Source: Agelaius tricolor (lineage: Eukaryota; Chordata; Aves; Passeriformes; Icteridae). Taken from it: DNA of 64,000 nt. Made by a program: the position numbers and the translations under genes. Shown one piece after another: positions 30,731 to 44,400 of the stretch (positions within the stretch are counted from its first letter, which is position 1; the number at the start of each line of letters is the position of its first letter). The stretch lies in contig JALJCS010000002.1 in assembly GCA_023055355.1 (NCBI GenBank), positions 87,445,001 to 87,509,000 of the forward strand, given 5' to 3'. The notes beneath the pieces were generated by a model that was not told where the DNA came from, made no database searches, and saw nothing but the letters and a program-made list of their open reading frames with translations.

Positions 30731-33700
30731 TTACTAAATAATTCTAAAGGAAAGGTTTCTGTAATACTTAATGTAAAGTGCAAGTACTAGATGTTACATT
30801 TGGTTAGATAACCACTACATTAAAGTTTGATTCATCCCTTGTGTAATTCCAGTGACACAGTTAGGATTTCTCCCAAGAAGCTTCTAGCCCAGCTGCAATG
30901 TTACATATGTTTGTGCAGAAAAAATATTAGTAAGTGACTTGGATCCTCATTCAGGATACCACTTGATGTAAAACCAGAGGTGCTAGTAACTGACTCTGAT
31001 CCCAATGAAAGATGCCATCTTCAGTTAATGTCTTTAGAATATTTTCAAATATTATGCTGAACAAACACAAAACGATTCAGAACTGCTTTGAGTTGCTCAT
31101 CCCATGCATTTCTTTCCTGTCCCTCCCTAATCCAGAGTGCTATGTACTTAAACATGGAAAAATGGTGCTACTGGGACAGAGTTACAACTACATATATCAG
31201 AAACAAAAGACAACCAACATTTCTTCTTACTCTTTGGGGATTGCAGACAAAAGTAATTTAAGAATTTTAATAAATATGTGAAAGCAAAAGAACAGAACTC
31301 CAGACTCCTACTAAAATCACTAACAGGATTACTCCAACAGGTTTTACACATTGTGCAGAAATTGTTCAAGTGCCTGTATGTTAGTTTTTTTGTACTGGTG
31401 TATAGTTGCTTAAAGAGATGGCACAAGTATAGCGGAATTAATGGCTTATAAAAGACCACATTTTAATACTGGGATTGGAAAGCACTTGGAGATTATTTAC
31501 TGCAAATCAGCATCATAAAACTGCATCACTTCACATGGTAATCACATCATTCAATGTAATTATGAGCAACAAGTGAATGCTTGCTAATGTGTTTAGGATG
31601 CAAATTGGAGGCCTTTATTATTCAGGTAGAACAGCTTTATTAATAAAGACTTAACATTAAATAGCTTTCAGCCTCCAAAGTGGTCATATGTCAGAACTGA
31701 GACACTCAGACTTGCTCAGAAGACACTTTTGCTTACCATGAAGGTTTTTTAATCACATGGCAGTTAATTAATTGTGTCTTAGGGGATTTGAAGACTGCAA
31801 GTCTTGAAATGCTTACAATCAGGAACAAAATCCTCTTGACATGGCAGTTACAATACAGAGAATAGTCCTGAACTTCAGCCCAAAGCCTGCACATATCTTT
31901 AGTTTATCAAAACTTCTGGCTTCCAGGTTTCAACGCAGACAGCAGAATACAACTGAGGCATGTGTGCTTTGCAAAGAACTTTTTTTTTTCAGGCTGCATC
32001 CTCCAACTTTAGTAGTTTCTATTATTTGTCTTGTTCAAACAATGACAGCTTCTCCCTTATCCGCAGACTGGTCCCAGCTCTTTATTTGAAAATGCCCGAA
32101 GGGAGAGCTGCAAGTGGTAACTCTCCTGCCTCTGTGACTTTACTGGGGAGCAGATCCAGCTGGTGCTGGGCACATCCCTGCCTCCTCCAGTCTGTGCTTT
32201 CTCAAGTGTCCTGTTTACACCAAGGCCAAGAGCACAAGGACACAATAGGAGCTACCTCTGCTGGAAATCCTCCTCAAGTCCAAGTGCCACTTCTAGGACT
32301 GCTCTGATTCTAGACAGAGTAGGGACAGCAGAGACAGAGAATGAGGCCCCTCTTCTAATAGCTGAAGATCCAAGTACCTTGTCATGGTCAAGGTGACAGA
32401 ACTTCAGCTGTCTGTTGATCTTTTTAAAAATAATTATAAATTCTTGTATACCCCTGATGAGGCATCACTCTCATTTATCCGACTAACCTACAATATCCAA
32501 AATACCTAACACCAAAATGCTGCTAACTGAATCAAGCAGATCACTGCTCTTTCTCTCAATCAATCCCCTGCTCAAAGAGAAGCTGTTGCATTCTTATGCT
32601 TCTAGACTCTAAACCCACAGTGTCTGAACAAACAAGAGAAAAAACAGTTTAATAAGGGGTCTCTACAATGCACAGGTTGTGGAGAGTGGACTGGTTTTCC
32701 TTTGGCAATGAATGCCAATAACATTTAAATATAGATTACTTTTCTATTATGAAGTACTAAATAAATAAAGTTTATTCTTAGGGAAGGTGCAGTAAGAATC
32801 ATTGTAATAAATTTGTATCTCTAACAGTAGTCATCTAAACCAACACGGGCTCCCTTGATAAAAGCAGAGATCTATTTTTCTAGTCCTGCAGGAGGATTTT
32901 TTAATTTTATTTATATCCCCTGCTAATCTACTAACTACAGAGAGATCCCAGAATCTTAAATTGGGTGAGGAAACACCATATTGCTCTTCTGTGTTTGTAT
33001 CAGAACACACCCATTTCAGAATTTGTGGGGAACTTACAGAGAAGATCTAAAATAATAACAAAAGTAAATGTATCACTTGGAATAGATGCAGCTTCTGCAA
33101 AAAAAAAAAAAAAAACTTTTAATGTATTATTGCAAAAAGATTTAGCTACACTGGAAAAGACAGGCATCTAAATGTTAAGAACTTAAAGGAAGGTGATAGA
33201 GGGTCATGTTAAAGGATAAAAGGAGTCTGAACATAGAATCAACAGCACTGAGTACTTCAACAACACCTTCATTTATAATTTAGTAAACAGAAGAGAGTAG
33301 GCAATGCTGAGAAGGTCAAAATGAGAGGCAGTCAGCAGAGTAAGTTAAGAATTTCATTAAATGAGATGATCTAAAGTAATAGTGTAATAGAAATTGGATC
33401 AAGTTCAATAGTAACAAATGCAAGATGTGTTAATTGAGGACTGTTTAATCTGCAACTATGAGCTAAACAAGGTTAGATGAAAATTACCAAGGAGAAAAAA
33501 AAAATCGTATGTATTTTACAGCAGCAGACTCAACATGATAACGTTTGACATTTATTCCAGTATCTTCATCTGAAATACCTGTTTCATTACATGTCACACA
33601 TTTAAGAGCATAAAATATCACACAATCAAGAAACCCATCAGCTTCTTTTTTTGTCAGAGAGTGTTAGAGAGCAGGTGTACTAAACATTCAGATCACACTG

Positions 33701-36700
33701 AGCTGGGTCTATCAGTCAAGCAAAAGGGCAAGGAAAGGACAAGTTTTAGCTGGAACTTTTTTAAAGACTTATGGCTTCCAGTAAAATTCCCCAAAGTTGT
33801 TTTCTGCAGTATATTTCAAATACATTTAGAGGTGGGTCTGACCTCCACAGGCTGATGATGCTTTCACTTGGCAGATGATTGGCTTCTCATTCTGTCTCTT
33901 GAGCACAAGGAGAACTTTAATGTTGCATTGAAAGGTTTTTAATCAAGATGCGCTATCATCCATCTTAATCTTTAATATGCTGGATCTGTCTTGACTTATG
34001 AAGAACCTTAATGACCAAAAAAGAAAAAAAAATAGTGGTTTCCTCAGAATAGAATAGAGAACACTTCCTTTTTTAATAAGGTTGTCTATCAAAAAAAATT
34101 CACCTTCGTGTATGATCAGAAATGTTTAAAAAAATCTGTTCTTTGCTAGTACCAGCCTTCAAACACAAAGGCTTTATGCTTCTCTTCCAGTAACAGTGAA
34201 CACACTGATGGCCAGAGTTGCTTTAAGTAATGCAGTTCTTGGCCATACACACCTTTCTAATCCCCTTCTTATTATGGGAAGGAAAAACAGGGATGGCAGG
34301 AAGGAGGCAGCAGTAACATTCTAAAAATTCATCAGAGATGTCAGACTGATACAGATGGTGAACCAAAGAGTAGGGATTTCCACCAGTATGATCTTAGTCC
34401 TTCTTCAGAAAAGTGACAAAATTTGTCAGTTCAGATTTCATTTTCAAATACTGTCATATTTTGCATAAGTCGCAGAAGTCTGCTCAGACTGGATGAACAA
34501 GTTCCCCTGAGCATTTTTAACCATCCAACACACCAATGGATTCTATGACAGAGCTAGAAAGCCCTTTCCCTCCTTCAGGAAATATTCATAATTACCTTAA
34601 AGCAAAATTTGCAGCCATCTGGGGGTGTGAGATTTGCCTGAACTTGTGGAGTGTCAGAGTGGCTGAAGCCTTCTGTACCTGCAGCTCCTTCCAGCAGCAC
34701 AGGGTGAGCACAGCAAGGGAGGCAGTTCTGAATCCGTCTATGAAGCCACGTGCCACCTCTGGAGACTGCTCCAGACAGAAATGCTTTACCAGTTCCTTTA
34801 TGGAGTAGTGAAAATAAACCTGTAAACAACTTCCTTCTGAGGATGCCTCTGTAGCATTCATGTCTGATTGATTATACAGAAGATACTTTTTGCATTGTCT
34901 TTAGGAGCTGGCTTCCTAAATACCTCACAGTAAAATAAATCCATTATTTCAGAAGCAATCAGCCCTTTATAGCTGTGCTATCTAGACAGAAGCAGCTACA
35001 AGCTACAGAACTGAAAGGCCAGTCTCTCTCAGTCTATTCCACTCGTTTCCAATCTGCAATCTTCATTTCCCTGGAAATCCACTGAGTGCTTTTCAGAAGT
35101 CCACAAAAGATGGAAAAGAAAACCCTATTTTAAGGCAGCCTCTGTGGGCCCAGAGTGTCCATGGAAGGAAGTTCCTCAGCCTCTCTGGTCAGCACTGGAA
35201 CACTCCTTTTATAAAAATTCCTTTTTCCTTATACTTAATGAAAAATGCAATTTCTGCGCCTTGCCTCTTGTGCTTATCACTGTGCACCTGCAAGAATATG
35301 GCTCTACCTTCTGTGCAACAGCCCAACAGGCAGCTGTAGAAAGAGATAAATTTCCTTTAAGTCTCAGTTTATTAATAAGCACAAATAAAATTTACTTGAA
35401 GAAATATCAAATCCATGAATGAAGTTTAAAGAGGTGCTCACTAACACTCATTTATTATGTCCTTAATCAACACTGATGTGCACACTGTACCAACAAAGTC
35501 AATCCTGCTGCATGTTGGTATCTGCTGCCCCAGATCCATGAAGTGTGTTGCTTCAGCCCTGGTATATTTTGTGAAAGTATTCTGCCACCTAAAGGAGATA
35601 CTTCAGACAATACCTCCTTGAAATAGCTGGTTTGCCATGATGATTGAGACTCTATGTAGTTACCACAATTTTATTTTTATAATTAACAGAGATTCAGTTT
35701 TCACACTCTAAAACTATTTCTCCCTCAAACAGACAATCCTTTACTGAAATTATTTTATTTCAGTAGGCTTCATTACCTCAGCCCCTCACTACCTCATTTC
35801 TTCACTTTTAAATTGTAAATGCCCTAGAATTAAAACAGTATTTGAGATTTTTGTCAATGACTTCTATGTCTTCAGAAATTGCTGATATTTTTTCAAGGCT
35901 TTGGGCTCCTACTAAAAATTAATTCCTCTCAAAGCATTTAAAACAAATTCTCCATGTCCTTCTGCAATCTAAAGGACTACAGCTGAATCCCTAATTTAAA
36001 AAAAAAAAGAAAGTAGAATTTTCTACTTTCTACTTTCTCAAAGAGAGATTGGCTGAAGGAAAGAGAAAAGGCCAGCTTAAAAATACTCTGGACCCTGAGC
36101 CCAAACATGGGAGGTAGATGTAGAGATGTACAAATATAGAAAACTCTCCAGTTCCTTGACATATGGAGTAGTTCATTAAACCAGCTAATTGATAACAGAT
36201 CTATTATTCATGTTTCCTCTAATGAGCCAAATATGCTTTGCAATAATTCTATTGCCAGAGTTCCTTATTCTCAGCTGAAAGCAATGACATCCAAACCAAT
36301 GTTAGACAGAAATAGTCCCAAAGCCTGAAGTTCAAACACAACCCTAAAGTAAATGAGTTTTTACTCGACAGGTGAGTCCAAATTATGTTAAGTGAAAAGA
36401 TTTGGGAGCAGGAATAGAAAGGGTAGTAATTCAAATAGAACATCATGTTTAATTTATCTGACATTTTTCCATATTTTCTAACCATTATAAAAAAAATCTA
36501 ATTATTTTTCCATATCTTCAGATTGAAGTCAACAGTAATTCTTACTGGAAACCAAAGATAAAAATAAATATATGTTTGGGTACACTGTGTTACTATCATT
36601 GTAGCCCAATATTTATCAATATAATTCTCACATCTTATAATTTTCTCAAAATTTATACATTTACAAAATCTTAACCCTACATGATTAAAACATTCTCTAC

Positions 36701-37018
36701 TTTTCATTCGATATGTAACATAAATTATAGTTCTGAAGAAAAATTGCATTTAATAATTTATTTTCTTTTTTAGAACACTGGAAAAACTACTTAGATTTTT
36801 GCACTTGGGTATTATGCGATTACTTACACTGAGATCCAATTTTCAGGCCTGCACAGAAGTAGAATTAAAACCTTCCCTTACAGTTATGTGTATTTCAATA
36901 TTCAGAGTTCTAAATAAGTCTGTGAAATTGTTAAGTAATGACAAGAATACTGAGCTGTGTATAGCTCACGTTCTCTCTTCCAGAATCAGTCATCAGTGGC
37001 CACATCATCCTTACTATC
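30731..37018. other. Long AT-rich unassigned stretch
   Basis: About 6.3 kb with no recognised transposon or exon. Contains an A15-16 run near 33100-33116 and an A-run plus small hairpin at 36000-36035 (GAAAGTAGAA-TT-TTCTACTTTC). Open frames are all short and without domains. Confidence 0.4.
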
Positions 37019-37024
37019 CTGGGG

Positions 37025-37650
37025 TGTTGTACTGTGTTCTGTTCCCCCCTTGTTTGGTAATGGCTCTGCCCCAGTTCTCCCTCCCATCCCTGTTAGTGTC
37101 TGTCACCCTAACTCCACCCCAGTTGTCCTTTTATCCTTTAAAACTCCTCCCTGGTGTATCCTTTCCTCAAACCCTCCCCGGTGCCCTGCCAGTCACTCTC
37201 CATTCCCACCTTTGTTGCTAGAAGTTTCCAGCTGGAGAGTTGAATGATTGGTCCAGGGACCGGGGCTCCTCCTCAGAATTGTCCCCATTGGTGTTTTCCC
37301 TATGTCAGTCCTTTGGATCCCCCTCCCCACTGTGTCTTTATTGGTCAAAGGTCAGGCACCTCCCTTGCATCCTCCACCCTCTAAAAACTGCTGTGGTCCC
37401 CTCCTCCCTGTCTTCTCCTGCTGGTTCCCCTAGGACTCATTAAAGCCTGGATTAACCGCAGTTGGAGTCTGCCCTCTTATTCCGCTGGTTGCAGCTTCTA
37501 TACGGCCTCATCCTGCCCAAGGCAATGTCTACAGCCGCAACGCTGGGCTTTGGCCTTGGGCGCTGTCCTGAAGCCGAGCTATCGGGACAGGTGCCCCTGT
37601 GCTGCTAGCGGTGCTGGCCAGCTGGCCGGGATGTCTCTGTCACTGCTGCA
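37025..37650 (+). mobile_element. Solo LTR, sense, 6-bp TSD
   Basis: A 626-bp LTR, TGTTGTACTG...CACTGCTGCA, flanked by perfect CTGGGG duplications (37019-37024 and 37651-37656). U3 carries the conserved TGATTGG..CAGGGACCGGGG module seen in the provirus LTR. A TATA-like CTCTAAAAAC lies near 37378 and a poly(A) signal ATTAAA at 37439-37444. It belongs to the same family as the antisense LTR at 60351-60992. Confidence 0.92.
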
Positions 37651-37656
37651 CTGGGG

Positions 37657-38460
37657 GACCCTGCTTTTGTGGTTTCCAGGTTTTGCCTCTATTGGCTTCA
37701 GTAAGGCAAAATTAGTTCATTTACTCAAGATACCAGTAAGAATACCAGTTCATTCTTGACTAAAAATTTAGGAAAAAAAACTGCCTGATTTTTCGATATT
37801 CATAGGAACCACAGGCACAGGTAGCAAAAGTACTGTCAGGCCTCTCAGTTCTTTCTTCAGCAAAGCACTTATGTTTTAATTCCCTGGTAGATTCTTGCAC
37901 TGCAGAGGTGTAATTCAGTTTGTATTTTTTAATGATCAAAGCAAAATGTCTACACTGACATTCAACATCGCATTTTTTGAAAGCTTATCAACACTTTTTA
38001 TTAGCAAAACAATTGCATTTCATGCTGACAAGACTAAGTTTTCTTTAACTTCTACCAAAGTTGCTCATGGTTTCTTTTAATATTCTATGTTTTGTACATA
38101 CTGGCTTATGCTGTCTGTCCCTTAAAATGAGGTAAACTCTTCTTTTACTTACACCTCTGTTGATCTCAGTTACATACTGCCATCCACTTAACATGATGCA
38201 AGTGGCTACTTTTTATTTTTCTTAGTATAGATCTATTGTTTTCTGAAGGAAACAAACCAAACACTTCACACTGTTTTCTTTCTCTGGCTGTCATCTGGCA
38301 GGTGTTTTAAGATTTTTTGACTACAAAAAGGAGTCAAGGACAAACAGAAACTACGAAAATCAAGCGTGAAAGCCCAAAGAGCTGCCAATATTTTGGGCTG
38401 GGGGAGGCAAAAGCAGGCAAGGAGAAACAACCCCTCACAGGTTATGGTGAGAAGTGCCTC
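37657..38460. other. AT-rich unassigned spacer
   Basis: Nothing recognised. Confidence 0.4.
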
Positions 38461-38856
38461 ACCCCCACAGGCCTCTGCAGGCACATGTTAATGTCTTAAA
38501 TTCTATTGGTTTGTACAGTTGTTCACCCCAGTTCAGCCCCTTGTTCACCATATGCGTATATTCCCTAGAATTTTCTCCTGTCTCCTGATCCCCATTAGCC
38601 ATAGTTTGCTGCAGTGTTCCACCCCCAATACCCTACTGGCTCCCCTGGTTGGCTGCCCCTCCTCTGCACCAGTTCTACCTGTTCCTATTGGCCCTTAACC
38701 CTCAGAACCATCCCTTCTTCCCCATATAAAACCCTGTGCCCTCAGTCTGAGTTCACCTTAGTCCCTGAACTCCAATTGGGGTTCAACAAGCCATCCCCAG
38801 ATTTCCATACAAAGACTTGTTCTTTGCCTCTGTTGTCAGCTACTGTAGCTAGCGTA
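38461..38856 (+). mobile_element. LTR, sense, truncated element
   Basis: A TATA box (TATAAAA, 38725-38731), C/T-rich U3 with ATTGG boxes and U5-like sequence are followed at 38860 by a TGGCGCC primer-binding-like start. The left boundary is approximate: this copy and the antisense LTR at 40925-41403 share the words TGCAGGCACATG near their starts. No target duplication is visible because the element is truncated after the leader; CR1 follows at 38985. Confidence 0.6.
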
Positions 38857-38859
38857 CTC

Positions 38860-38877
38860 TGGCGCCAAAAGCACGGG
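38860..38877 (+). other. Possible primer-binding site
   Basis: TGGCGCCAAAAGCACGGG lies at the end of the LTR. The first seven bases fit a tRNA 3' end (CGCCA-type), as in the provirus; the rest does not match a tRNA I can name. Confidence 0.4.
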
Positions 38878-38984
38878 TCACTTACAGAGGAACCCACTGA
38901 AGCACACTGCTTCAATCAAGATCCTCTTGGAACTATTACTGTATCGTACAGAGTCCCACCAAGCAAATCTGCTGCTCAAGACAA

Positions 38985-39750
38985 CAGTGTGAGGTTCAAT
39001 AAAGCCAAATGCCAGGTCCTGCACCTGGGTCACAATAACCCCCCAGGCAGCGTTCCAGGCTGGGGGCAGAGGGGCTGGAAAACTGCCCAGAGGAAAAGGA
39101 CGTGGGGATGCTGGTCCACAGCCACCTGAACATGAGCCACAGTGTGCCCAGGTGGCCAAAAAGGCCAATGGCACCTGGTCTGTGTCATCAACAGTGTGGC
39201 CAGCAGGACCAGGGGGCAGTGATTGTCTCTCTGTGCTGGGCACTGGTAACACCCCATCTCAAAGGCTGGGTCCATTTTTGGGCCCCTCACTATGCAAAAG
39301 ACATTGAGGGCCTGGAATGTGCCCAAGGCAATGGAGCTGGGGAAGGGTCTGGAGCAGAAGTCTGATAAGAAACAGCTGAGGGAGCTGGGGCTGTTCAGCC
39401 TAGAGAAAAGAAGAATCAGGGGAGACTTTATCAGTACAACTCCCTGACAGGAGGCTGTAACCAGGTGGGGGTTGGTCTCTTCTCTTTGGTAACAAGAGAC
39501 AGGACAAGAGGAAATGGCTCTACCTTGTACCAGGGAAGGTTTAGATTGGACACTAGAAAAAATTTTTCATGGAAAGGGTTCTCAAGCATTGAAACTTACT
39601 GGAGCAAAGGGATGAAGTCACCATCCCTGGAGGTGCTCAAGGAAAGAGCTAGACATGGCACGGACTGTCATGGTCTATCTGTAAAGATGGTGTTCAGTCA
39701 AGGGAAGGGCTTGATGATCTCAGAGATGTTTTGATTCTGTGATTCTGTAA
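38985..39750 (+). repeat. CR1 fragment, sense, ORF2 C-terminus and 3' UTR
   Basis: About 765 bp with the decayed C-terminal part of the ORF2 reverse transcriptase (FNKAKCQVLHLGHNNP), then the usual 'GGGCCCCTCACTATGCAAAAGACATTG', 'CTGTTCAGCCTAGAGAAAAG' and 'GGCTTGATGATCTCAGAGATG' landmarks. The 3' terminus is TTTTGATTCTGTGATTCTGTAA. Frameshifts and stops make it inactive. Confidence 0.95.
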
Positions 39751-40011
39751 ATCAGAAGATTTTTTAGAAGAATGTCAAAGTGCTTGGTAGGATAGTATCT
39801 CCATGTAAACATTCCAAAAGACTTCTTTTGTTTGCTTTGCACACAGTTTTTATACAGTTAAGAAATGAACATCAGTTTCATAAAGGTCAATTTAATCTTC
39901 AGACTGCTGGTCTCTAAATGAGATAAAAATACTTCTAAGGCTCAACAAGTACAAAGGATCTTACATAGTCTTCTGAGGATGTGTCAACAAATATGCACTG
40001 CAATTGTAATT
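39751..40011. other. Unassigned spacer
   Basis: Nothing recognised. Confidence 0.4.
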
Positions 40012-40452
40012 CGAATCAGAGAATATTCTGAGTTGGAAAGGACCCTCAAGATTCATCAAGTCCAACTCCTGGCCCTGTACAAGACTGTCCTCAGGAATCT
40101 CATCATGGGCCTGAGAGCAGTCCCGACACTTCTTGAACTCTGTCAGGCTTGGTGCTGTGACCACTTCTCTGGGGTGCCTGTTCCAGTGCCCAGCCTTCCT
40201 CTGGGGGAAGAATCTTCCTGATATCCAACCTGAACCTCCCCGACACAGCTTCAGGCCATTCCCTTGAGTCCTGTCACTCGTCATCTGAGAGAAGAGATCA
40301 GTGCCTGCCCCTCCATTTCCCCCCCATGAGGATGTTGAAGACCTCACTGAGGTCTCTGCTCAGTTTCTTCTTCTCCCAGCTGAACAGACCAAGTGACTTC
40401 AGCTGCTCCTCCTCCTGCTTCCCCTCCAGGCCCTCTTCTTTGGATACTCTCT
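40012..40452 (-). repeat. CR1 fragment, antisense, 3' end
   Basis: On + it starts CGAATCAGAGAATATTCTGAGTTGG and continues 'AGGCTTGGTGCTGTGACCACTTC', 'CTGGGGGAAGAATCTTCCTGATATCC' and 'GAGGTCTCTGCTCAGTTTCTTC'. Same subfamily as 21952-22440. Confidence 0.93.
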
Positions 40453-40924
40453 AATAGCTTGCTTACATTATCGTTAATTATTTTATTGTGGCTCCCTAAA
40501 CTACACATAGAACTTGTGGTGAGACAAGTGCCTCAGGTAGACCTATTCCTAATTAATAGTCACAGGTTTCTACAGCAGCCTAAATTCTTCCATAACATCT
40601 TTTAGGTAAAGACTGAAAATTGAAGTATTGCTCTACATCACCATATCAACTTTCCAGAAGATCATTTCTACATTTGCTGCTTGCAAAGGAGAATGGCACA
40701 GAGGGATCCTGAGAAGATGCAGTAATAGTTACCACAGAGTTACAGACTATGCCAATCAGTAATTTCTATTTGATGAGGTCTAAAATATTTGGAAATTGAG
40801 ATTTTTTTTGATCAATATTTATTGACATTGATTTTTTGAAACACAAAACTTTCCGGTCTCGTTTTTATTTTAAATCTTGTATTAATACTAAGACTTTTTA
40901 AGTCCCTTTCTGTATCTACTCCGT
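40453..40924. other. AT-rich unassigned spacer
   Basis: Nothing recognised. Confidence 0.4.
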
Positions 40925-41403
40925 AGCATGGTGGTGCTATCAAGGCCCGTGGAGCATCCAGCACTCACAAGCTCAAAGCTCTCTGCTACTCAAGGAAGCT
41001 GACAAAGCAGGTAGGATGGGCCTTAGCATGATCTCCAGCAAACAGGGTTCATTGGTAGACAGGATCAGGGTACCAAGCCAAAGAAGGTCCAGGGACAAAG
41101 ATAAGGTTTGTGCTGAGGGCACTGGGTTTGATAGGGGAAGGTGAGGGTGGAGCTCAGGGTCAGGATCCAATGGAAATGGGGAAAAATGGTGCAAAGGAGG
41201 AGTCAAGGGTCAGGTCAGCCAATAGGGAAACAGGGGGGGAGGAATGCAGTAAACAAGGGCCAATGAGAGGACAGATAAGGGAGAACATTCTAGGGAATGT
41301 CCAAACATGGGGAATAGGGGTTGAACTGGGGTAATTAGGCCAATGGGCTAATAGGTAACATAACTTTACATATATCAGCATGTGCCTGCAAAGGTCTATG
41401 GAC
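40925..41403 (-). mobile_element. LTR, antisense, related to the 38.5-kb LTR
   Basis: On the minus strand it runs from near TGTCCATAGACCTTTGCAGG, through a C/T-rich U3 with CATTGG/CCAAT-type boxes and a TATCAAACCC TATA-like site, to about 40925. Similarities to the sense LTR at 38461 include TGCAGGCACATG, CATTCCCTAGAAT(G/T)TTCTC and CCAGTGCCCTCAG-like words. I could not confirm a target duplication, so the boundaries are approximate. Confidence 0.6.
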
Positions 41404-44400
41404 AAGCAAGCTTTTGAAGTCTATTTTTTCCATGGATGGGACGTTGAGACTCTGATGGTAGTCCCCTGGGCCTCCACACTCCTCTGGTGCAGAAATTTTT
41501 TAGAAAGATGCATTCAGTAACATATTAAAGCTGAGTGGAAATGATGTTAAGGGAACCAAGTGAAATAAAATCAAAACTTACTACCAGGGAACTCTCCCTG
41601 TGAATGAGAGTGAAATGGGTGCTGTTAATAAACAGCAGGGCAATAGTGTAAGCTTAATTACAAAACCCAGTGAAAAGAGGAATTAAAAAAAACAATGAAA
41701 CTGTGGAAGACCACCTCACATGATAAGAGTGAGGGATCACTTAGCTCTTTTCTTTTTCTACAGGCTGAGCCCTGATATCTTTTAAAGTAAATGCCATGCT
41801 GTTGTCCCTGGGAATCTTGCTTGTGTAATGATATCTGGGTTTAACTTTGTGATTTTACAGCCCCAATGCAGTGTGGGCATAAATGATCATAATTACAGTT
41901 GGCATCAGTGGGGTAAGACCTAACACAGTGCATGACTTAATTGGATGATGGGATTTGCATTTCCCATGTATGCAAGCACTGCTCAGTGGCACACAAGTGT
42001 GCTTAGAATAGCGTCGAGGATTAACCTTCAATTTGTGTTTCTAGTGCCTACAGTGACTGGAATAAATGCTTGTACATTCACAACTAAAATTAGACCCAGC
42101 TCAGATACTGATTATTTTTATTTATTTGTTTTCACATCTCTGGAAGGATAGGAAGAATATTTTTTTATTAGGATATCTGTACTACAGATAATACAAGAAG
42201 CTCTCTTCTCTACAAATATCCTACAGTATTTACGAGTATCTTAAAACCTCACAGTTCTCCAAAGTTCTGCCCTGGATATTTCTCATGTCTTGAATTCCCT
42301 CAAATCCCAGTAGGAACCGTTGAAAGAAACACAAGAAATTTGCATTGCTCAGCCTTGAAATGTGCAGCTTAACTGCATAAATAGAAATATTTGCAAGTCA
42401 TAGTTGCCAGCTTTACTGGAAGGCACAGCTGTCTGCTTAACCCATCATAGCAAGATTCTGCCTGTATAAAAAAAGTCAAGGGTAAAAATAACTATGTGTC
42501 TTCTAGCAAAAAACCCACTGTGGCAGAAGGACCACAGTGCAGTCAAAGAGATGGATAATTGCTCAGGTCACTGCTTCTCTGCTCATTATAAATCAAAGCC
42601 AAGAGGAAGCCCTGTGTGGCCATTCCGTACAGTCCATGGCTGTGTTTGCTCACCTTTCTGTCACCTTTGTGTCACCTCTATTCCTTTGCATACAATTCCA
42701 GTTATAACCCAGTACAGCCCTGGAACTCCAAGGGCAGCAGCAGAAGAGCTCAGGTCCCAGCTGGATAAAATCATAAACATTACTTTGCAGCTCTTGCTCT
42801 GCCTGGCAGCCCTTGTGAAGGTTGACTGACCATGTTGTGAACTCTTGTGAGCTGCTGTTTCACAACTCAGACAAAGCTGTGTGCTCTGCTGCTGTGATAT
42901 CACATATTGTCACAAAAATTGGCACATAGAGAAGGGCTGAGGTTTGCAGTGAGAGGAAGATCATCTGGAAGGAAAGACCAATGTAGATTGAGCTCTGGTT
43001 AGCCAGAAAATTCTCTCAGCTTCTAATGAGACCTCTCTGGGAAGGGAGAACAGGTATCAGTGATTCCCTCCACGTGCTTTTCCAACATGACATGAAGAAT
43101 GAGATCAGGCAGCTCCTGAGAAATCGTGTTCCTCACAGTCAGTGACTGCTGGAAGATGGAGTTTTCTGTCCTGGACACAACATTTTAGTGTCACTTGCTA
43201 ATCACCTCTCTTTGGGTGCTTCTTGGCGTCTCTGAGAAATGTACATATCTTAAAGTGTGACCCTTGTTGAGCCACAACAGGAGGAGAAGTGCAGGTATTC
43301 TCTTCCAGGGGCTCCTCAGCTGGGATTGTCTCACCTGTGCCCTGAGTTTGATGCTGATCACGTTTACAGCAGAGCCACCCTCAGCTGAGCCTGCTGCAAG
43401 CTGCTGGTGGGAGTCCTAGCCCAGAGAACCAACAGAGACAACATAAGGAAGGAAAGATTGTGAGTATTTAAATCCTCAAAGACTTAACTGATTAGCTGGT
43501 GCTCGCATAAAATTTTGGGGCAGAGTTAGATGGGATCCAGAACTGCTCCTTCCCACTCCAGTGTCTCCCAGTGTAACTGTTCTTTGCTCTGCTGAATGCA
43601 GTGAGGCAGAATAATCTGGTTTTTTGATTTCTGGGGCTGTCATGCTGGATGGCAACAGTAATAGCAGGAGTCAAAATGTCATCCTTTGAGAGATCCACTT
43701 TATTTTTCCATGCAGGAGCTGATCTATGAACTAGGGATATAAAATTCTTAAGACTGCTAATTGCAGAGTCATTGTCCTTTGCTGGACATGTCTACGCCAT
43801 CATATGACTGCTAAGCATAGATAAGAGAAAAATAGTGGATCTGTGTCTTAATCATGGATCCATTATTAAGGATAGACGTAAACCTCACCCTGGACCTAAA
43901 ACTCACAAGCCCAGATTTTATTTCCAGTTTAAATAAACACTATGAATATTTCTGCATCTCAGTGGTGCCCAGAATTCACCAGGTACCCTCATGGGTCCTA
44001 GGAAAGAGCCCTGGTTTGTGCTGTTGGCAGACTTTTACAGACATGCTGGTACTTTTGAATGCACTGGTGATGAAGCCATTGAGAGAGGGGTCCATGGGTG
44101 GGAGCTGCCAGTTCTTCCACTGCTATTTAGAACAGTTTGGTGCCTAAACTCTGTCATGTAACCTGAGACAAAAGCAAGCACATGGCAATGTCAAAACAGA
44201 TGTGAATGGAGGAACGTGGTATTTGTTATAATTCTTTTTATTACTAGGTGTCTTTCTGATTCTGTGTTCAGTATTTGATAGGGATGCATTTATGCTCCCA
44301 TAAATTAAATTATGACAGTACTGTTAAAACAGTTTCTTTCCTTCTTGTAGCAGTTGTGTTTGTCATAAATATTCTTCCTCCTTAAGGATGACAGTTAAGT

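Noticed and set aside
36799..37221. 140-codon plus-strand frame
   Set aside because: Most of it is the C/T-rich U3 of the solo LTR at 37025; no coding signature.
38614..39129. 171-codon plus-strand frame
   Set aside because: It runs from an LTR U3 across the primer-binding region into CR1; the composite origin explains the openness.
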